Source: Lodderomyces elongisporus (taxonomy: Eukaryota; Ascomycota; Pichiomycetes; Serinales; Debaryomycetaceae). From it: 64,000 bases of DNA. The notes beneath the pieces are model-generated. The model was not told where the DNA came from, made no database searches, and saw nothing but the letters and a program-made list of their open reading frames with translations. The position numbers were made by a program, and so were the translations under genes. Of this stretch, positions 1-11,500 are shown piece by piece. Position 1 is the first letter of the stretch, and each line of letters opens with the position of its first letter. The DNA lies in assembly GCF_030384665.1 (NCBI RefSeq), contig NC_083675.1, positions 740,001 through 804,000 on the forward strand, given 5' to 3'.

Positions 1-1218
1 TTTGGCTGAGAGGGTAATTCCGGTACCTAGCGCCAGTTTTCGAAACTCTATCGAACCCCATCATACTGACAAAGTTCTCATCAAGAATAGTTTAATCAAT
101 TCGACTTTCTCCCAAACATAAATCTACAACCAATAGATTTAAACTACAGAGTTGCTAGAAATTCACAAGGAAAAGGGAAAAAAAAGAAAAAGGAAAATGG
201 AAAAAGGAAAATGGAAAAAGGAAAATGGAAAATTTTAAAAGAGGAATTTTGTAATTTGGAAAAGAAGCTGATTTGATTTTAATTTTAAGCGAGGGTATTG
301 CAATTAAAGGTTGGTACAAAAAGTTTAAGTTTAATCGCAAAGCCAGAAGCATTCGACATTCTTTTACGGAAAAGGCGCAAGTTGATTACGAGAGATGAGG
401 AAAAGCAGTCCAACAGATGAAGGATCTAGAGAGAGAGAGGCGAGCAAGATAGAGTTGGTGAAGTCAAACATGAAGGGAGAAAGAACAAATCCTATTTCAT
501 CCCGAGACCAGCTTGAAGTACTTTAGTTTGTATTAGTTTGGATTAGTTTAGTTTAGCTTGAATTAGTTTGAAATAGTTTAGTTTAGTTTAGTTTAGTTTG
601 GTTAATTATTTAATAAGTTGATTAGTTGATTAGTTGATTCAAGAGTGATAATATCATACAAACTGAAAGCATTATACGATATAGAAAAAGGCAACCATCC
701 ATACCATCTTATTTTAATATCAATATCAATAAAAATGGCTAGAGATAAGGCATAGTTAAATTGTAAACTTTTGCACGCACCTGAGTAAATCCATGGGGAA
801 TTTGTTTTTCTGTTTTTTTTTTTTTTATAATTTTTAATTCCTACTTTTTTATCCCCTTGGAGGGAATTTGCCAATTGATTGCTTGCAATAGGAACCGAAA
901 TCACACATAAACACTTTCACACTTACACACACACACACACACACCATTACCACAACCACAACTACAACTACAACCACATCTACAACTACAACCACAACCG
1001 TGATAATAAAGCCAAGTGTTAAACTCAACATAAGCCACCACTAGAGTAAATAGAATCATATTCAAGTGATCTTTTTCTTTTCTTCATATTTTTATCTCCA
1101 GTATATGCGGTAATATATTTTAAAAAAAACATTTTCAAGCACATTTATTGCACACCATCAGTTTCACATTTTCTTTGTAATCTACCCTGAGCATCTTTTA
1201 CCAATAAACATTCCAATC
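1..1218. other. Intergenic, upstream of PTC5; repeat-rich
   Basis: I see no supported gene here. The stretch holds three copies of a 13-bp GGAAAATGGAAAA-type unit near 180-235, a degenerate TTTAG/GTTTA repeat at about 520-640, a CA run at about 925-945 followed by AACCACAACTACA-type triplets to about 1000, and A/T runs. The last 150 bases are the probable PTC5 5' leader. A minus-strand open frame touches the left edge but is too short to judge. Confidence 0.6.
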
Positions 1219-3063
1219 ATGTCTTATGTGTTATCCACTAGACCAAAGTTGATGTATTTGACAAACAAGCAATTCCAAGTAATCAGCAAACGATTGTTAT
1301 CAAGAACAAGCAAGACATCTAGAGCATCGTCAAGACTACTAAATTTATCAAAGAACATCTTCAAAACACCTAGACCTGACCATCAAAGGCAAGGAAAGAA
1401 TGTCGCTTTTGTCTCTGGCATAATAATTGTTGGCTCTTATATTGTGTTTAACCAATCCAATTATTATAGCTTGGATACATTACCTCTGCAGCAAGCGCAA
1501 TTGACAGCTGCCCAGACTAATGCAGCAGCAGCATCAGCAGCATCAGCAGCAGCAGCCGGAGCGGGAGGAGCATTTGGCGGGGCAGGAGCCACTGGCTCAA
1601 GACCACCTCAGTTGTTGGATGACAAGAAGTTCTTTTCAACCAGTACGTCTTCTATGCACCAGCAAAACAGCATAAGCCATCAACAACATAAGGAAGGGAT
1701 CTTTTTGCTAAATGATGAGCAAGTAGACACTAAATTACGTCAATACGAGGAAAGTTACTATGTGAATAGAGGAAAAGGTGTTACGAGGTACGACATTTGC
1801 CAGCTTCCTTCAAACTCCCCTATAGAGGACGATAGGGCAGAAGAGATTATCCAAGTACCCATTCTACAAGATAACAATATCAAAACCACCACTGATTGGA
1901 TGTTTTTTGGTGTGTTTGACGGACATGGGGGTTGGACTACTAGCTCTAAGTTGAGGGATGAGATGATCAATTACGTTATCAATGAATTGGGTACCATTTA
2001 CAAACCAGTTCAAGGTGAAGAAAACTTGAGGTATGTTCCCAATAGCGCTACAATTGATCAGGCTATTAAGAATGGGTTTTTGAAATTGGATCACGAGATT
2101 GTTAACAAGAATATCGAGAAGTTGCTTACGGATGGAAACAAGGCGAAAGCAGCCGAGTTGTTAATGCCGGCATTATCAGGCTCTTGTGCTCTTTTGGCTT
2201 TTTACGACACCAACTCCAAGATGCTAAAAGTTGCAGTGACTGGTGACTCGAGAGCTATCTTGGGCTCGTACAAGAACAACCACTGGACCGCAAGGCAATT
2301 AAGCATTGATCAAACAGGCGCAAATCCAACTGAGGTTGCAAGAATTATCAGCGAACATCCAGACGAACCAAAAGTTATTCGCAATGGTCGTGTATTGGGA
2401 AGCTTAGAGCCAACGAGGGCTTTTGGAGATTGCCGATACAAACTTCCTGCCTCAATCCAGGAGAGAATCTATAAGCAGTTTTTTGGTAAAAGATTACCGA
2501 ATAACTTAAAGTCTCCACCGTATGTGACGGCAGAACCTGTTATTACATCAACCAAGATTAATCCAGATAACAATGAGTTTTTGGTCATGGCAAGCGACGG
2601 TCTCTATGAGATGCTAAGCAACGAGGAGATTGTGGGGCTAGTTGTCAAATGGATGGAGAGGGAAAAAATGATCAAGCCACAAAAGTCCTTTTGGAACTTT
2701 TTTGGAACCGTTGGTGAGAACAAGCTACCAGAAGTTGAAGATATCACAATGGACAAGGCAAGCAAAAAGCCCTTGAGACGCAGTAGCGGTGGCGGTTTCT
2801 TACTCCAGGACAAGAACGTTTCCACCCATTTGATCCGTAATGCATTGTCCAATGGTGGATCAAAAGAACAAACATCGATGATTATCTCGATACCAAACCC
2901 AGTGTCAAGAAGGTATAGAGATGACTTGACAGTGACTGTGGTATTCTTTGGTGCGAATCCAATGATGGACGGTAGTACTGGCGGAGTTAATGAGGCAGGT
3001 AAGTTGGAGATCAATGCTGAAGCAACTGCTGGTGGTCCCGACGCATCAAAGCCAAAGTTGTGA
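1219..3063 (+). CDS. PTC5: Mitochondrial PP2C-type protein phosphatase (Ptc5-like)
   Basis: This 614-residue protein is a PP2C-family Ser/Thr phosphatase. In S. cerevisiae Ptc5 dephosphorylates the E1-alpha subunit of pyruvate dehydrogenase in mitochondria. The N-terminus is basic and free of acidic residues, as in a presequence, and is followed by a hydrophobic segment at about 62-79, consistent with an inner-membrane anchor. PP2C metal-binding motifs are intact: DGHGG at 234-238, SDG with Asp460, and DD at 568-569 before a beta strand. An Ala/Gly-rich linker lies at about 100-125. A low-complexity insertion at about 500-550 separates the last two catalytic blocks. Ptc5 of S. cerevisiae is 572 residues, so the length fits. 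The start is the first ATG of the frame. Assignment to Ptc5 rather than a sister PP2C is from overall organisation, not alignment. Confidence 0.85.
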   Translation: MSYVLSTRPKLMYLTNKQFQVISKRLLSRTSKTSRASSRLLNLSKNIFKTPRPDHQRQGKNVAFVSGIIIVGSYIVFNQSNYYSLDTLPLQQAQLTAAQTNAAAASAASAAAAGAGGAFGGAGATGSRPPQLLDDKKFFSTSTSSMHQQNSISHQQHKEGIFLLNDEQVDTKLRQYEESYYVNRGKGVTRYDICQLPSNSPIEDDRAEEIIQVPILQDNNIKTTTDWMFFGVFDGHGGWTTSSKLRDEMINYVINELGTIYKPVQGEENLRYVPNSATIDQAIKNGFLKLDHEIVNKNIEKLLTDGNKAKAAELLMPALSGSCALLAFYDTNSKMLKVAVTGDSRAILGSYKNNHWTARQLSIDQTGANPTEVARIISEHPDEPKVIRNGRVLGSLEPTRAFGDCRYKLPASIQERIYKQFFGKRLPNNLKSPPYVTAEPVITSTKINPDNNEFLVMASDGLYEMLSNEEIVGLVVKWMEREKMIKPQKSFWNFFGTVGENKLPEVEDITMDKASKKPLRRSSGGGFLLQDKNVSTHLIRNALSNGGSKEQTSMIISIPNPVSRRYRDDLTVTVVFFGANPMMDGSTGGVNEAGKLEINAEATAGGPDASKPKL

Positions 3064-3687
3064 TGCTAGACATATTGAAATAAAAAAGAAATAAGCAGTA
3101 TAAAAGGCTTTGTAGAGTATACGAATACACGATGAAGATTTTTTTTTCATTTGAGGTTCAGAGGGAGAAACAAAAGAAAATGCAGAGACAAAAGGTGAGC
3201 GCTTAACATCTACTCGAAACCCATGTGTTTTCACCTTTGCTAAAATTTGCTTCAATTCTCTCTCTCTTTTTTTTTTTTTTTTGTTTTTATTTTTTCATTT
3301 TCTTCGTAGTTGAAGTTCTCTTGAAGTAGAAAATGTGGGGTATGTTGGGAAGGAGGGGAAGGCAAGACACTGTGAACCACGGCATTAATTTCCAATTTTT
3401 TTTGTGCGGCCAAAATTGGAAAGGAAAAAAAAAATAATAATAAAAAAAAATAAAAAAAATAATATACAAAAAAAAAAGAAGTACAAATGAATTCCATTGA
3501 GAATTTAATTAATCATTTGCCGCGGGGCGAGGGGAGGGGAGGGGAAAGGAAATAATGTGGTGTGGTGTGGAGGGGGAAGGGGCGACGGAGAACATTTTTT
3601 TTTTTTTCAAATTTCAATTACAACAAGAAAAAGAACATTCATTGTATTAATTTTCATACATTCAGATTTCATTTCCAATTCTTTAAT
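3064..3687. other. Intergenic between PTC5 and PEX19
   Basis: This AT-rich spacer between two genes on the same strand holds a T run near 3266-3280, an A-rich block at 3421-3480 and a G-rich purine patch (GGGGCGAGGGGAGGGGAGGGG) at about 3523-3545. I see no RNA gene. It should contain the PTC5 terminator and the PEX19 promoter. Confidence 0.6.
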
Positions 3688-4839
3688 ATGTCAAAGCCTA
3701 GTCAAGATAAGCAGAGCACGAGTGCAAAGAATGATACTGTTCATACCGGTGAACAAGTGTTGACAAAGTCAACGGACCAATTGAGTCAACCAACTGCTGA
3801 TTCTGCTCCTGATCCTGCTCCTGATCCCACTATCACATCCTCTTCTCAACCTTCAACAACAACAACAACTGCAGCATCATCCAAGGCTAAGCAAGAGACA
3901 AAGCCATCAAGTACTGATGACGTAGATGATCTTGACGATTTGTTAGATGATTTTGCTGATGATGTGCTAAGCAAACCACCAGGTTCGACAATCGAGAACC
4001 AATCCCAAACCGAAAAGAGCAATGCTACCACAGGTGTCCAACGTGATTCGGAAACACCAAGAAAGGATCCAACAAACCCACTTGGCGAAGATTTTCAAAA
4101 GTCTATTGCCGAGTTGATGAAGGATATGAATATAGAAGATCCCGAAACGCAAGAGCAATTTGCTACCTTGGTCAGTCAGTTTGAAACTGAGCATAGAGAG
4201 GAAGTTGAAAAAGAGTCAGCCAAACCTGCAAATTTCGAATACGTGATGAAGGAGACAATGGAGAGGTTGCGTAAATCTGGAGAAGATATCGACTCAAAGA
4301 TCAAGAATGATCATTTGGGCTCAAACCCAGAAGATTTATTAACACAACTACTTGCTGGAATGGGCGAGAATGGGTTGGGCGGTGCTGGTGATATGGATAT
4401 GAGCAAACTATTGGTTGAAATGTTAGAGCAGTTGAGCTCCAAGGAGGTTTTGTATGAGCCCATCAAAGACCTTAATCAAAAATTCCCCGAGTACTTGAAG
4501 GAGAATAAAGACAAGTTGGAAAGCCTGAAATATGACAACTACAATAAGCAATATGAAATCACGCAAGAGATTGTCGATATCTTTGAAAGCAAGGATTATA
4601 GCGACGCTAACAAGCAGCAGCGTGACCAGGTTAATACGCTTTTGGAGTCACTACAAGAATTGGGACAACCACCAGTGGATTTGGTAGGAGAAGGAGAGGG
4701 ATTTTTACCAGGTCTTGGTGGTGGTGGTGGTGCTGCTGCTGCAGGAGGTGTAGGTGGCAATGACGCATTTGCTTTCAACGACAAGGATTTGCCGCCTAAT
4801 TTTGAAAAAAATTTACAAGAAGGATGCCAGCAACAATAG
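3688..4839 (+). CDS. PEX19: Pex19, peroxisomal membrane protein chaperone/receptor
   Basis: Pex19 binds newly made peroxisomal membrane proteins in the cytosol and docks on Pex3. The start is placed at the ATG of MSKPSQ. The frame runs open for 42 codons upstream, but that part is a low-complexity purine/T-rich leader. The product is 383 residues (S. cerevisiae Pex19 is 342). An acidic Asp/Leu segment beginning near residue 78 (DVDDLDDLLDDFADDV) corresponds to the N-terminal Pex3-binding helix. A helical cargo-binding part follows, and the C-terminus is CQQQ, a CaaX farnesylation box as in yeast Pex19. A Gly/Ala run sits about 30 residues before the end. The CaaX box and acidic N-terminus together make the call firm. 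Confidence 0.93.
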   Translation: MSKPSQDKQSTSAKNDTVHTGEQVLTKSTDQLSQPTADSAPDPAPDPTITSSSQPSTTTTTAASSKAKQETKPSSTDDVDDLDDLLDDFADDVLSKPPGSTIENQSQTEKSNATTGVQRDSETPRKDPTNPLGEDFQKSIAELMKDMNIEDPETQEQFATLVSQFETEHREEVEKESAKPANFEYVMKETMERLRKSGEDIDSKIKNDHLGSNPEDLLTQLLAGMGENGLGGAGDMDMSKLLVEMLEQLSSKEVLYEPIKDLNQKFPEYLKENKDKLESLKYDNYNKQYEITQEIVDIFESKDYSDANKQQRDQVNTLLESLQELGQPPVDLVGEGEGFLPGLGGGGGAAAAGGVGGNDAFAFNDKDLPPNFEKNLQEGCQQQ

Positions 4840-4918
4840 TAGTTACCAGGAGTGTCTAGAGAAGTACTGGTCGCGGTAGATGACGAAATTGTTATGTTTT
4901 GTAATTGATGAAGCAAGC

Positions 4919-7174
4919 TTATATACTAATTCCTGATTTCCTAGAAAAAGCCCTGTAGTAATCCAACATCTCTGGACTTATGTTTCTGGAGATACCCTTT
5001 AGAGCATTTTCAAAATGTCTATTCTCAACACGATTCGCGTCCCTTGATTCCATTATGGCATTGAGACCAGCTTCCTGACATAATAATGTAACTTCAGCAC
5101 CTGAACACCCCGAGGTAAGCTCGGCGTATTTATTCAAATCGACGTCATCGCCCAAATTGAATCGACGAGAACAATTTTTGAGTATTTGTAATCTAGCCTC
5201 GAGATCTGGCGGAGCAACATATATATGCCTGTCCAATCTTCCAGGACGGAGCAAAGCAGGATCAATCTCAGATGGTTTATTTGTAGCGCCTACTATAACA
5301 ACCCCTTTGAGCTCTTCAACACCATCGATCTCATTCAATAATGAAGTAAGAACATTCTTTGAGGCCGATGTGCCATCTTGGTCTCTGTCGCCTGCTATTG
5401 CGTCGATTTCATCTAGAAAGATTATAGATGGCGCGGCAGCCCTCGCTTTGCGGAACATCTCTCTAATTGCACGTTCACTTTCACCAACATATTTGTTGAA
5501 TATCTCAGGACCCTTGATCGCCAAAAAGTTCAAACCAGATTCAGTGGCAAGCGCCTTTGCCGCAAGCGTCTTTGAACAACCTGGCGGGCCATACAAAAGC
5601 ACACCCTTGGGAGACTTTACTCCCAAGTTGGCAAACGACGAAGCAGCCTCGAGCGGCAATTGAACAACTTCCTTTAGTTTCCGCTTCAACTCTTGTTGAC
5701 CACCTATATCTGACCAACGAACTTGCGGTGTCTCCAAAAATATTTCTCGCATTGCCGATGGTCTGATTTCGGCTAGTGCATCGTAAACATCCTGCATCGT
5801 CACTTTTATCTCATTGTGTGGCAACGACAGCGCAAGACCCCGGCTGATGGCCTTCATAACTGCTTCGCGACACAACGCCGAGAGATCAGCTCCAACGTAA
5901 CCATGTGTTTTAGCAGCCATTTCAGTGATATCTTCTGCAGTCAAATTGAATTTTGCTAGGTTCATCCGATCGAGTTGTTTTTGCAAAATATCTCTACGAG
6001 AATCAGCATCGGGGATACCTACTTCGATTTCTTGATCAAAGCGGCCAGGTCTTCGCAACGCGATATCGATAGAATTGGGCCTATTAGTAGCACCAACAAT
6101 AACAACTTGTGAATTATAGCTTAACCCATCCATCATTGTGAGTAAAGTTGCCACTACTCTATTCTCCGTGCCGCCTGAATCATCGGAATCTCTAGACGGA
6201 ACAAGGGAATCTACTTCGTCCATTATAATAAGCGCGGGCTGATACTTTGACGCCTCCTCAAAAATTGAACGAAGGGCATTTTCTGTTTCTCCCAAATATT
6301 TTGAAACTATTGACGGCCCGCTCACAGTCAAGACATGCGCATTGACGTTTTGCGCAACACATCGAAGGAGCATGCTCTTACCCGTTCCCGGTGGTCCATG
6401 CAATAAGACACCTCGAGGCGGTGCAATTCCAAAATCTGTAAACAAAGATGGGTTATGCAAGGGTAGCTCCACTGTCGACTGAAGGACGTCAATTTGTTTT
6501 TGTAATCCGCCAATATCAGAATAAGCCAAATCTTGTGGAAGATATGGGTATTTTGTTGCAGATGGCTTGGACTCACTGGTATTAGTTAAAGTTGTTTGTG
6601 AAGTCATCAAATACGGCGGGGAAACTGTGGGAGGTGGACTAGTACTATTTAGAGTTAGTGAGCCCAATTCACTCTCTATCGAGCTGGCAACATCAATTAT
6701 TGTGACTTCTTTATCAGCCGTATTTATTCTCAAGCCAGGATAGATCAATCCCACGTCTCCAAGCACTTCCTTGCACAAGTCCGCACCATTTACCACTACT
6801 TCTGAAGCATAAGGTGGCTGCCGGTCATTCCTTGTGATATTTACACGTTCTCCCAAAAGAAAACCACCAAGCTTTCTGAAATTTTCCGATAATAAGAGGA
6901 CATTATCAGCAACCGCAGCATCTGAGCTCGCTTTAACCAAGGCAATTATACCAGGCTTGCCATTCATAGGACTAATACATGCAAATTGCCCGTTCTTGAA
7001 CTCCATTGCATCAAAAGTCTCTTGGTTGAGGTAGACATTGGCCATTGTCTTTGCCAGTGGGTTCACGTGCGGTCGAACAATAAACAGTTTAGGCATCTTG
7101 AATTTTTTGACACTAGCAGTTTCACTACTGGGTGCTTTTTCTGTAGCCTTCTTTGCTGACAGTTTCGGGGCCAT
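4919..7174 (-). CDS. AFG2: Afg2/Drg1, AAA ATPase of 60S ribosome maturation
   Basis: The 751-residue product is a type II AAA ATPase (S. cerevisiae Afg2 is 780). Drg1 strips shuttling factors such as Rlp24 from cytoplasmic pre-60S particles. It has an N-domain followed by two AAA modules: D1 has GPPGTGKS near residue 258 and DEVD near 317; D2 has the family-typical GPPGCSKT near 529, with Cys-Ser in the P-loop, and DEID near 588. Both modules carry the downstream GATNRP/GATNKP and RPGRFD/RPGRLD stretches. The frame stays open 61 codons further upstream through hydrophobic, Ser-rich low-complexity sequence. I chose the ATG at 7174 (MAPKLSAKK) because the conserved N-domain follows directly. 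The gene is divergent from the mL57-like gene, with about 370 bases between starts. Confidence 0.95.
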   Translation of the reverse strand: MAPKLSAKKATEKAPSSETASVKKFKMPKLFIVRPHVNPLAKTMANVYLNQETFDAMEFKNGQFACISPMNGKPGIIALVKASSDAAVADNVLLLSENFRKLGGFLLGERVNITRNDRQPPYASEVVVNGADLCKEVLGDVGLIYPGLRINTADKEVTIIDVASSIESELGSLTLNSTSPPPTVSPPYLMTSQTTLTNTSESKPSATKYPYLPQDLAYSDIGGLQKQIDVLQSTVELPLHNPSLFTDFGIAPPRGVLLHGPPGTGKSMLLRCVAQNVNAHVLTVSGPSIVSKYLGETENALRSIFEEASKYQPALIIMDEVDSLVPSRDSDDSGGTENRVVATLLTMMDGLSYNSQVVIVGATNRPNSIDIALRRPGRFDQEIEVGIPDADSRRDILQKQLDRMNLAKFNLTAEDITEMAAKTHGYVGADLSALCREAVMKAISRGLALSLPHNEIKVTMQDVYDALAEIRPSAMREIFLETPQVRWSDIGGQQELKRKLKEVVQLPLEAASSFANLGVKSPKGVLLYGPPGCSKTLAAKALATESGLNFLAIKGPEIFNKYVGESERAIREMFRKARAAAPSIIFLDEIDAIAGDRDQDGTSASKNVLTSLLNEIDGVEELKGVVIVGATNKPSEIDPALLRPGRLDRHIYVAPPDLEARLQILKNCSRRFNLGDDVDLNKYAELTSGCSGAEVTLLCQEAGLNAIMESRDANRVENRHFENALKGISRNISPEMLDYYRAFSRKSGISI

Positions 7175-7545
7175 GGTATCGCACACTGTTTTGTAATATG
7201 TAAATGACGAAGTATTTACAGTTCTGGAAAAGAAAGATATAAGATAAGAGACGAAGGTTGCAAATTGGCGATGGTGCGGAAGTAAAAATACAAGATCCCA
7301 AAGTAAAGAAAAAAAATAAGATGAAGATGAAATTGAAACAGGCAAAAAAAAAAACACATATAGGAAAGTGATGATGCGAAACTTAAAATTTACGATTCGC
7401 TAGAGAAGATGCTACTTGGGGAAGGGGGGAGGGGGAGAAAAAAATTGAAGAAACATAGTCAAAAGTAAAGTAGATAGCAAGGAGAAACAACAAATACTAC
7501 TCTTCACTTACTCACTCGATTTCTTGTAAATCTAATGAACTTGAT

Positions 7546-8361
7546 ATGAGTGGAAAATGTGGGTTGCTAAACTCTTGGTCTTTAGTTTGTGGATCACTAC
7601 GAGCTAGACTGTGCTCAACAAAATGCTTCAGCAACTACTACGGCTGCCAATACTACTTCAAGCATCTGGCTGCGTCATTGAGCTACACTGCAACAAGGCT
7701 GGATCGTACACATCCAAACATGAATGGTCAAGTCAAATCGATGGCGGGTGCGGAAAGGGCACAGTATAAAGTCAAAAGAGATTGTCAACTGAAAACTGGT
7801 GGGGAAGCAACACTTGTTCTGAAGTATAGACACATTTCAGCATATCTATACCCACTTAATTTACTGCCGCGAGAGCTACAGTGTATATCCCAAGGATTGC
7901 ATAACCAAATATTACCAAGCACACAACATTCTAATCATCATGGGTGGCAAGTAAATCAGGAAACAGAAAGGCTACGACGGCACGGGAAACATATTTTTCA
8001 ATATTACGTGCTCCATCATCTAAAAGTTTTCCGCACACTAAGTTACCTTTCAAACTCCGAGCTCGAAATCTTAAACGATGTAGAAACTTTACTTGGACAC
8101 GAAATTATTGAAGAATTTATGAGACTCAACTCATTATCACAAGACGTTGAAATACAATCCAGGTTTCTAAAGAATGAGTTTATTGAAAAAGAATTATTTT
8201 TGCAAAAAAAACAAAAGATTTTGAAAGCCACCACCATAGGAAGTTTTTACACAATGGTTGGAATCGTGCACATCAACCATAATGCCGGATACAAGGAATT
8301 TATGGACAAGATGATGAGTGGAAGCAGGGGCTTTATAGAAATATTGAAGAACCAAAACTAA
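7546..8361 (+). CDS. MRPL15: RNase III-like mitochondrial ribosomal protein, probably mL57 (Mrpl15)
   Basis: The 271-residue protein has a basic, Ser/Cys-rich N-terminus with almost no acidic residues over the first 60 positions, typical of a mitochondrial presequence. From about residue 105 it resembles a degenerate RNase III fold: a first helix with LPRELQCISQGLHNQ, a central GKHIFQYYVLHHL helix in the position of the signature helix, and a C-terminal GSFYTMVGIVHINHN helix like the ALIGALY element. The acidic catalytic residues of active RNase III are not evident, as expected for the structural ribosomal protein mL57 (253 residues in S. cerevisiae). The call rests on pattern memory; mL44 is the main alternative but is usually longer. 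Confidence 0.55.
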   Translation: MSGKCGLLNSWSLVCGSLRARLCSTKCFSNYYGCQYYFKHLAASLSYTATRLDRTHPNMNGQVKSMAGAERAQYKVKRDCQLKTGGEATLVLKYRHISAYLYPLNLLPRELQCISQGLHNQILPSTQHSNHHGWQVNQETERLRRHGKHIFQYYVLHHLKVFRTLSYLSNSELEILNDVETLLGHEIIEEFMRLNSLSQDVEIQSRFLKNEFIEKELFLQKKQKILKATTIGSFYTMVGIVHINHNAGYKEFMDKMMSGSRGFIEILKNQN

Positions 8362-8415
8362 AAATTATGTAAATAGATAGAGGTGAGATGTGTGTATGTT
8401 TATAATAGGACCAAT

Positions 8416-8470
8416 CGTTAGCATAAGAACAGCCACAGCAGCAGCAGCAACAACAACAACAGCAGCAGTT
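8416..8470. repeat. CAG/CAA triplet repeat in a convergent 3' spacer
   Basis: The spacer between the mL57-like gene and SKI2 holds a CAG/CAA array around 8430-8470. It lies after both stop codons, so it should be untranslated unless transcripts read through. Confidence 0.7.
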
Positions 8471-8535
8471 ATTATTACTATCACCGACACAGTAGAAAAG
8501 ATGCAACAAGTTATATAACCGACGACTGTAATGCT

Positions 8536-11500
8536 CTACAAATATAAGGATGCACAGAAAACTATATCCCGCTTAATCTTCTCTTGAGCCTCGGCCATCT
8601 TTAAATGCAATTTGGAGTCACCAATAATCAATGCTGCATTCTTCACTTCTCTGCAGATTTCGTCTAACCTGGTAATAACTCGAACAATGGTTCCCTCTGC
8701 TTCAACACTCATTTGCATAATCTCATTGAAACTTAGTCCATTTGCCCATTCGTAAACAACATTAACCAATGCAAACCGCTTGCTCTCTACAAAATCTTCC
8801 TCCTCAGAAGTGAGCAACACTCTTTTTTCTATAAACACCTTAAGAAGTTGATCAGCAATCTTGAGAATCTTGGACTTGCCCTCCTCTAATCTTGGTGTGA
8901 TTAAAGGAGGCTCTTCCTCTCGTGTGCGCCCTTCATAGACAAAACATGAGAGCAATGCGACAATCTCTGCGGGCTCAAAGTCTCCAAGGAAATTGTCAAG
9001 AACAAGCTCAGTTAAGATTAATTCCCATCCGGAGTTGATTTCGCAAGCAACCCGTCCTTTCAAAACAACATTGTGTTGTGGATCAATAAATCCAAGGGTC
9101 ATCAAAACATCAAGTCTTTGCTCATAGTCGGGTAAAAGGTCCAAATTCTCATCCGATATCAACCTTTGAAGACCTTCAATCTCTTTATTGATAAGGTACC
9201 GCTTTCTATACTCGTTATAATGCTGCTTAAAGTCAGGACAAGTAAAAGCATGTAAATCATTTATATCGGTCAAGATGGAATCCTTTTGAACACAAAGATC
9301 ATGCAAAGTAAGCTGTTTAGTATGTTTGAATGCTGATTCTTCGAAATGGTTTTGAAGCCTCGAAATTATTCCTATTTGATTACCAGCCTCCTTTACTGCC
9401 TCCTGCTTGTTATCCAAAACTTCAAACATAGGAGTTTTCAAAGAGTAACGACCAATAAATATAACATGCTCATAAGGCACCGTGACTGCTTTAAGACCTT
9501 CATTGTATCTAATCTTGGGAAAAACTCTTTGCAAGTAACCTGGAATGGGGACATACGGCAACTTGAATTTTTCTGCTGCTGCCTCGTACTCCTTACCATG
9601 GTTGAATGTTAGCAACAAAATGCTATCGGTCGCGCTATCCGACTTCATAACAAACCCTACTCGCGTTATATCGCTCTTGTCTCTAAAACAAACCAATCTT
9701 CCGGTTTTCAATAGTTGGGTCTTCAAAATAGGCGACTTGTGAATATCCACCACACACTGGCCATATGTATTTTCATACTCAAACAATAGTTGGCAAGTTT
9801 CCTCTACTCCTTGCAATTGGCACTTCAGACATTGCTGAAGCTCAGTATCCTTGAGTTGACCTAACAAATAGTCATAACGCCTTTGATTCTCAGGTAACAA
9901 GACCTGAGACGAGTTTTCACTAAATGAATGCTTAATCATTTCTTCCACTTTCAATGCTTCTATCCTCAACAAGTTCAAAATCATATTGTAGGTAAGTCTA
10001 AATTGCGACAGCAACTTTGTTGGTGCACCTAATGCAACTTCCTTGAAATCAGTTGGTGACAATGGGTCGTTGTAAGCCATAATAATAACAGTACCTGTTT
10101 TATCGAGCCCTCTTCTACCTGCACGACCCGACATTTGAGTGAATTCACCTGGAAGCAAGTTTCTAAAGCTTCTACCATCGTGTTTTCTGGTAGAGCTGAA
10201 AACAACTGTTCTGGTTGGCAAGTTCAAACCCATAGCAAATGTTTCAGTTGCAAACAAGACTTTTACCAATGTTTTTGCAAATAAGATTTCAATACATTCC
10301 TTAACAATTGGAAGCAAACCACCGTGATGAACTGCTATACCACGACTAAGCATATCACGAATTTTCATGATCTGAGGTAATTCACGATCTTCTTTTTTAA
10401 GTCTACTGACAGCTCTATCAATGAACATATGGATCTCGGATTTCTCCCTCGAGTTACAAAAATCAATACCTCGAAGCGAATCTGCATACTCTTCACATTT
10501 CTTCTTGGAGAATACGAAAATGACGGCAGGTAAAAGCGAATTCAGCTTTAAGTAGTGCACGAGATCTGGCCAAGTGTTCTTATTTGGTCCATCGTTTCCT
10601 TGACGGCGTGGTCCGGAAAAATTACCTCGATTGCTTGCAAGCACCCCTCCTCTCTGTCCTCCACCTCGACTTCCACCTCGACTTCCACCACGATTTCCAC
10701 CACGTGCTGTTCCTCCTGGTCCACCTCGACTTCCCAGCCCCATGCTAGTTGAAGGTAGTTCCTTCTTGGCCTTTCCAGCTTCCAATACATCTTTGTGTGC
10801 TTTAAACTCGTTCTCCAAAAACCTTCGGTTCGCATCAACGACTTTGAAAAGCTTATTCTTGGCTGACACGTATATCTCAAGCGGCACAGGTCTCTTTGGA
10901 GTCGAAATAACATAAATATCTTTTTGTTTCGTTCGACCGACCCAGTTGGCAAACTCAAAAGTGTTGGGCACAGTTGCAGAAAGCAAGATGTACTTGACAT
11001 GATCGGGCAACATAATAATTACTTCTTCCCAAACAACACCACGATCTATGTCATTGACATAATGAACTTCGTCAAAGATGACAAACTCCACATCTCTGAT
11101 CAAGTCGGCGCCTCTGTACAACATGGACCTTAAGATTTCTGTAGTCATAATCAAACAATTTGCATCAGGATTGATCTGGACATCACCTGTGATTAATCCA
11201 ACATCAACATCTTTAAACGTCTCCTTGAAGTCTCTGAATTTTTGATTCGACAACGCTTTAATTGGCGAGGTATAGATACACTTTGTCATGTTTCGTTTTG
11301 CCATTGCAATGGCGTATTCAGCCACCACAGTTTTACCAGCAGAAGTATGCGCAGCAACAAAAACAGAGTCACCTTGTTCCAAATGGAAAACTGCCTCCTT
11401 TTGGAAAACATCGAGCTCAAATGGCCATGTCCGTGCCATATTAGGTACAAGTTCATGGAAATCCTCCAACTTGTGATCGAGGTCCACCACGTGAGCCCAA

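Noticed and set aside
1..64. Minus-strand open frame MMGFDRVSKTGARYRNYPLSQ running off the left edge
   Set aside because: Only about 21 codons are visible. It could be the start of a real gene outside the window, but nothing inside the window supports it.
5157..5663. 168-codon plus-strand frame within AFG2
   Set aside because: It is antisense to the D2 module of AFG2, whose motifs are intact on the minus strand.
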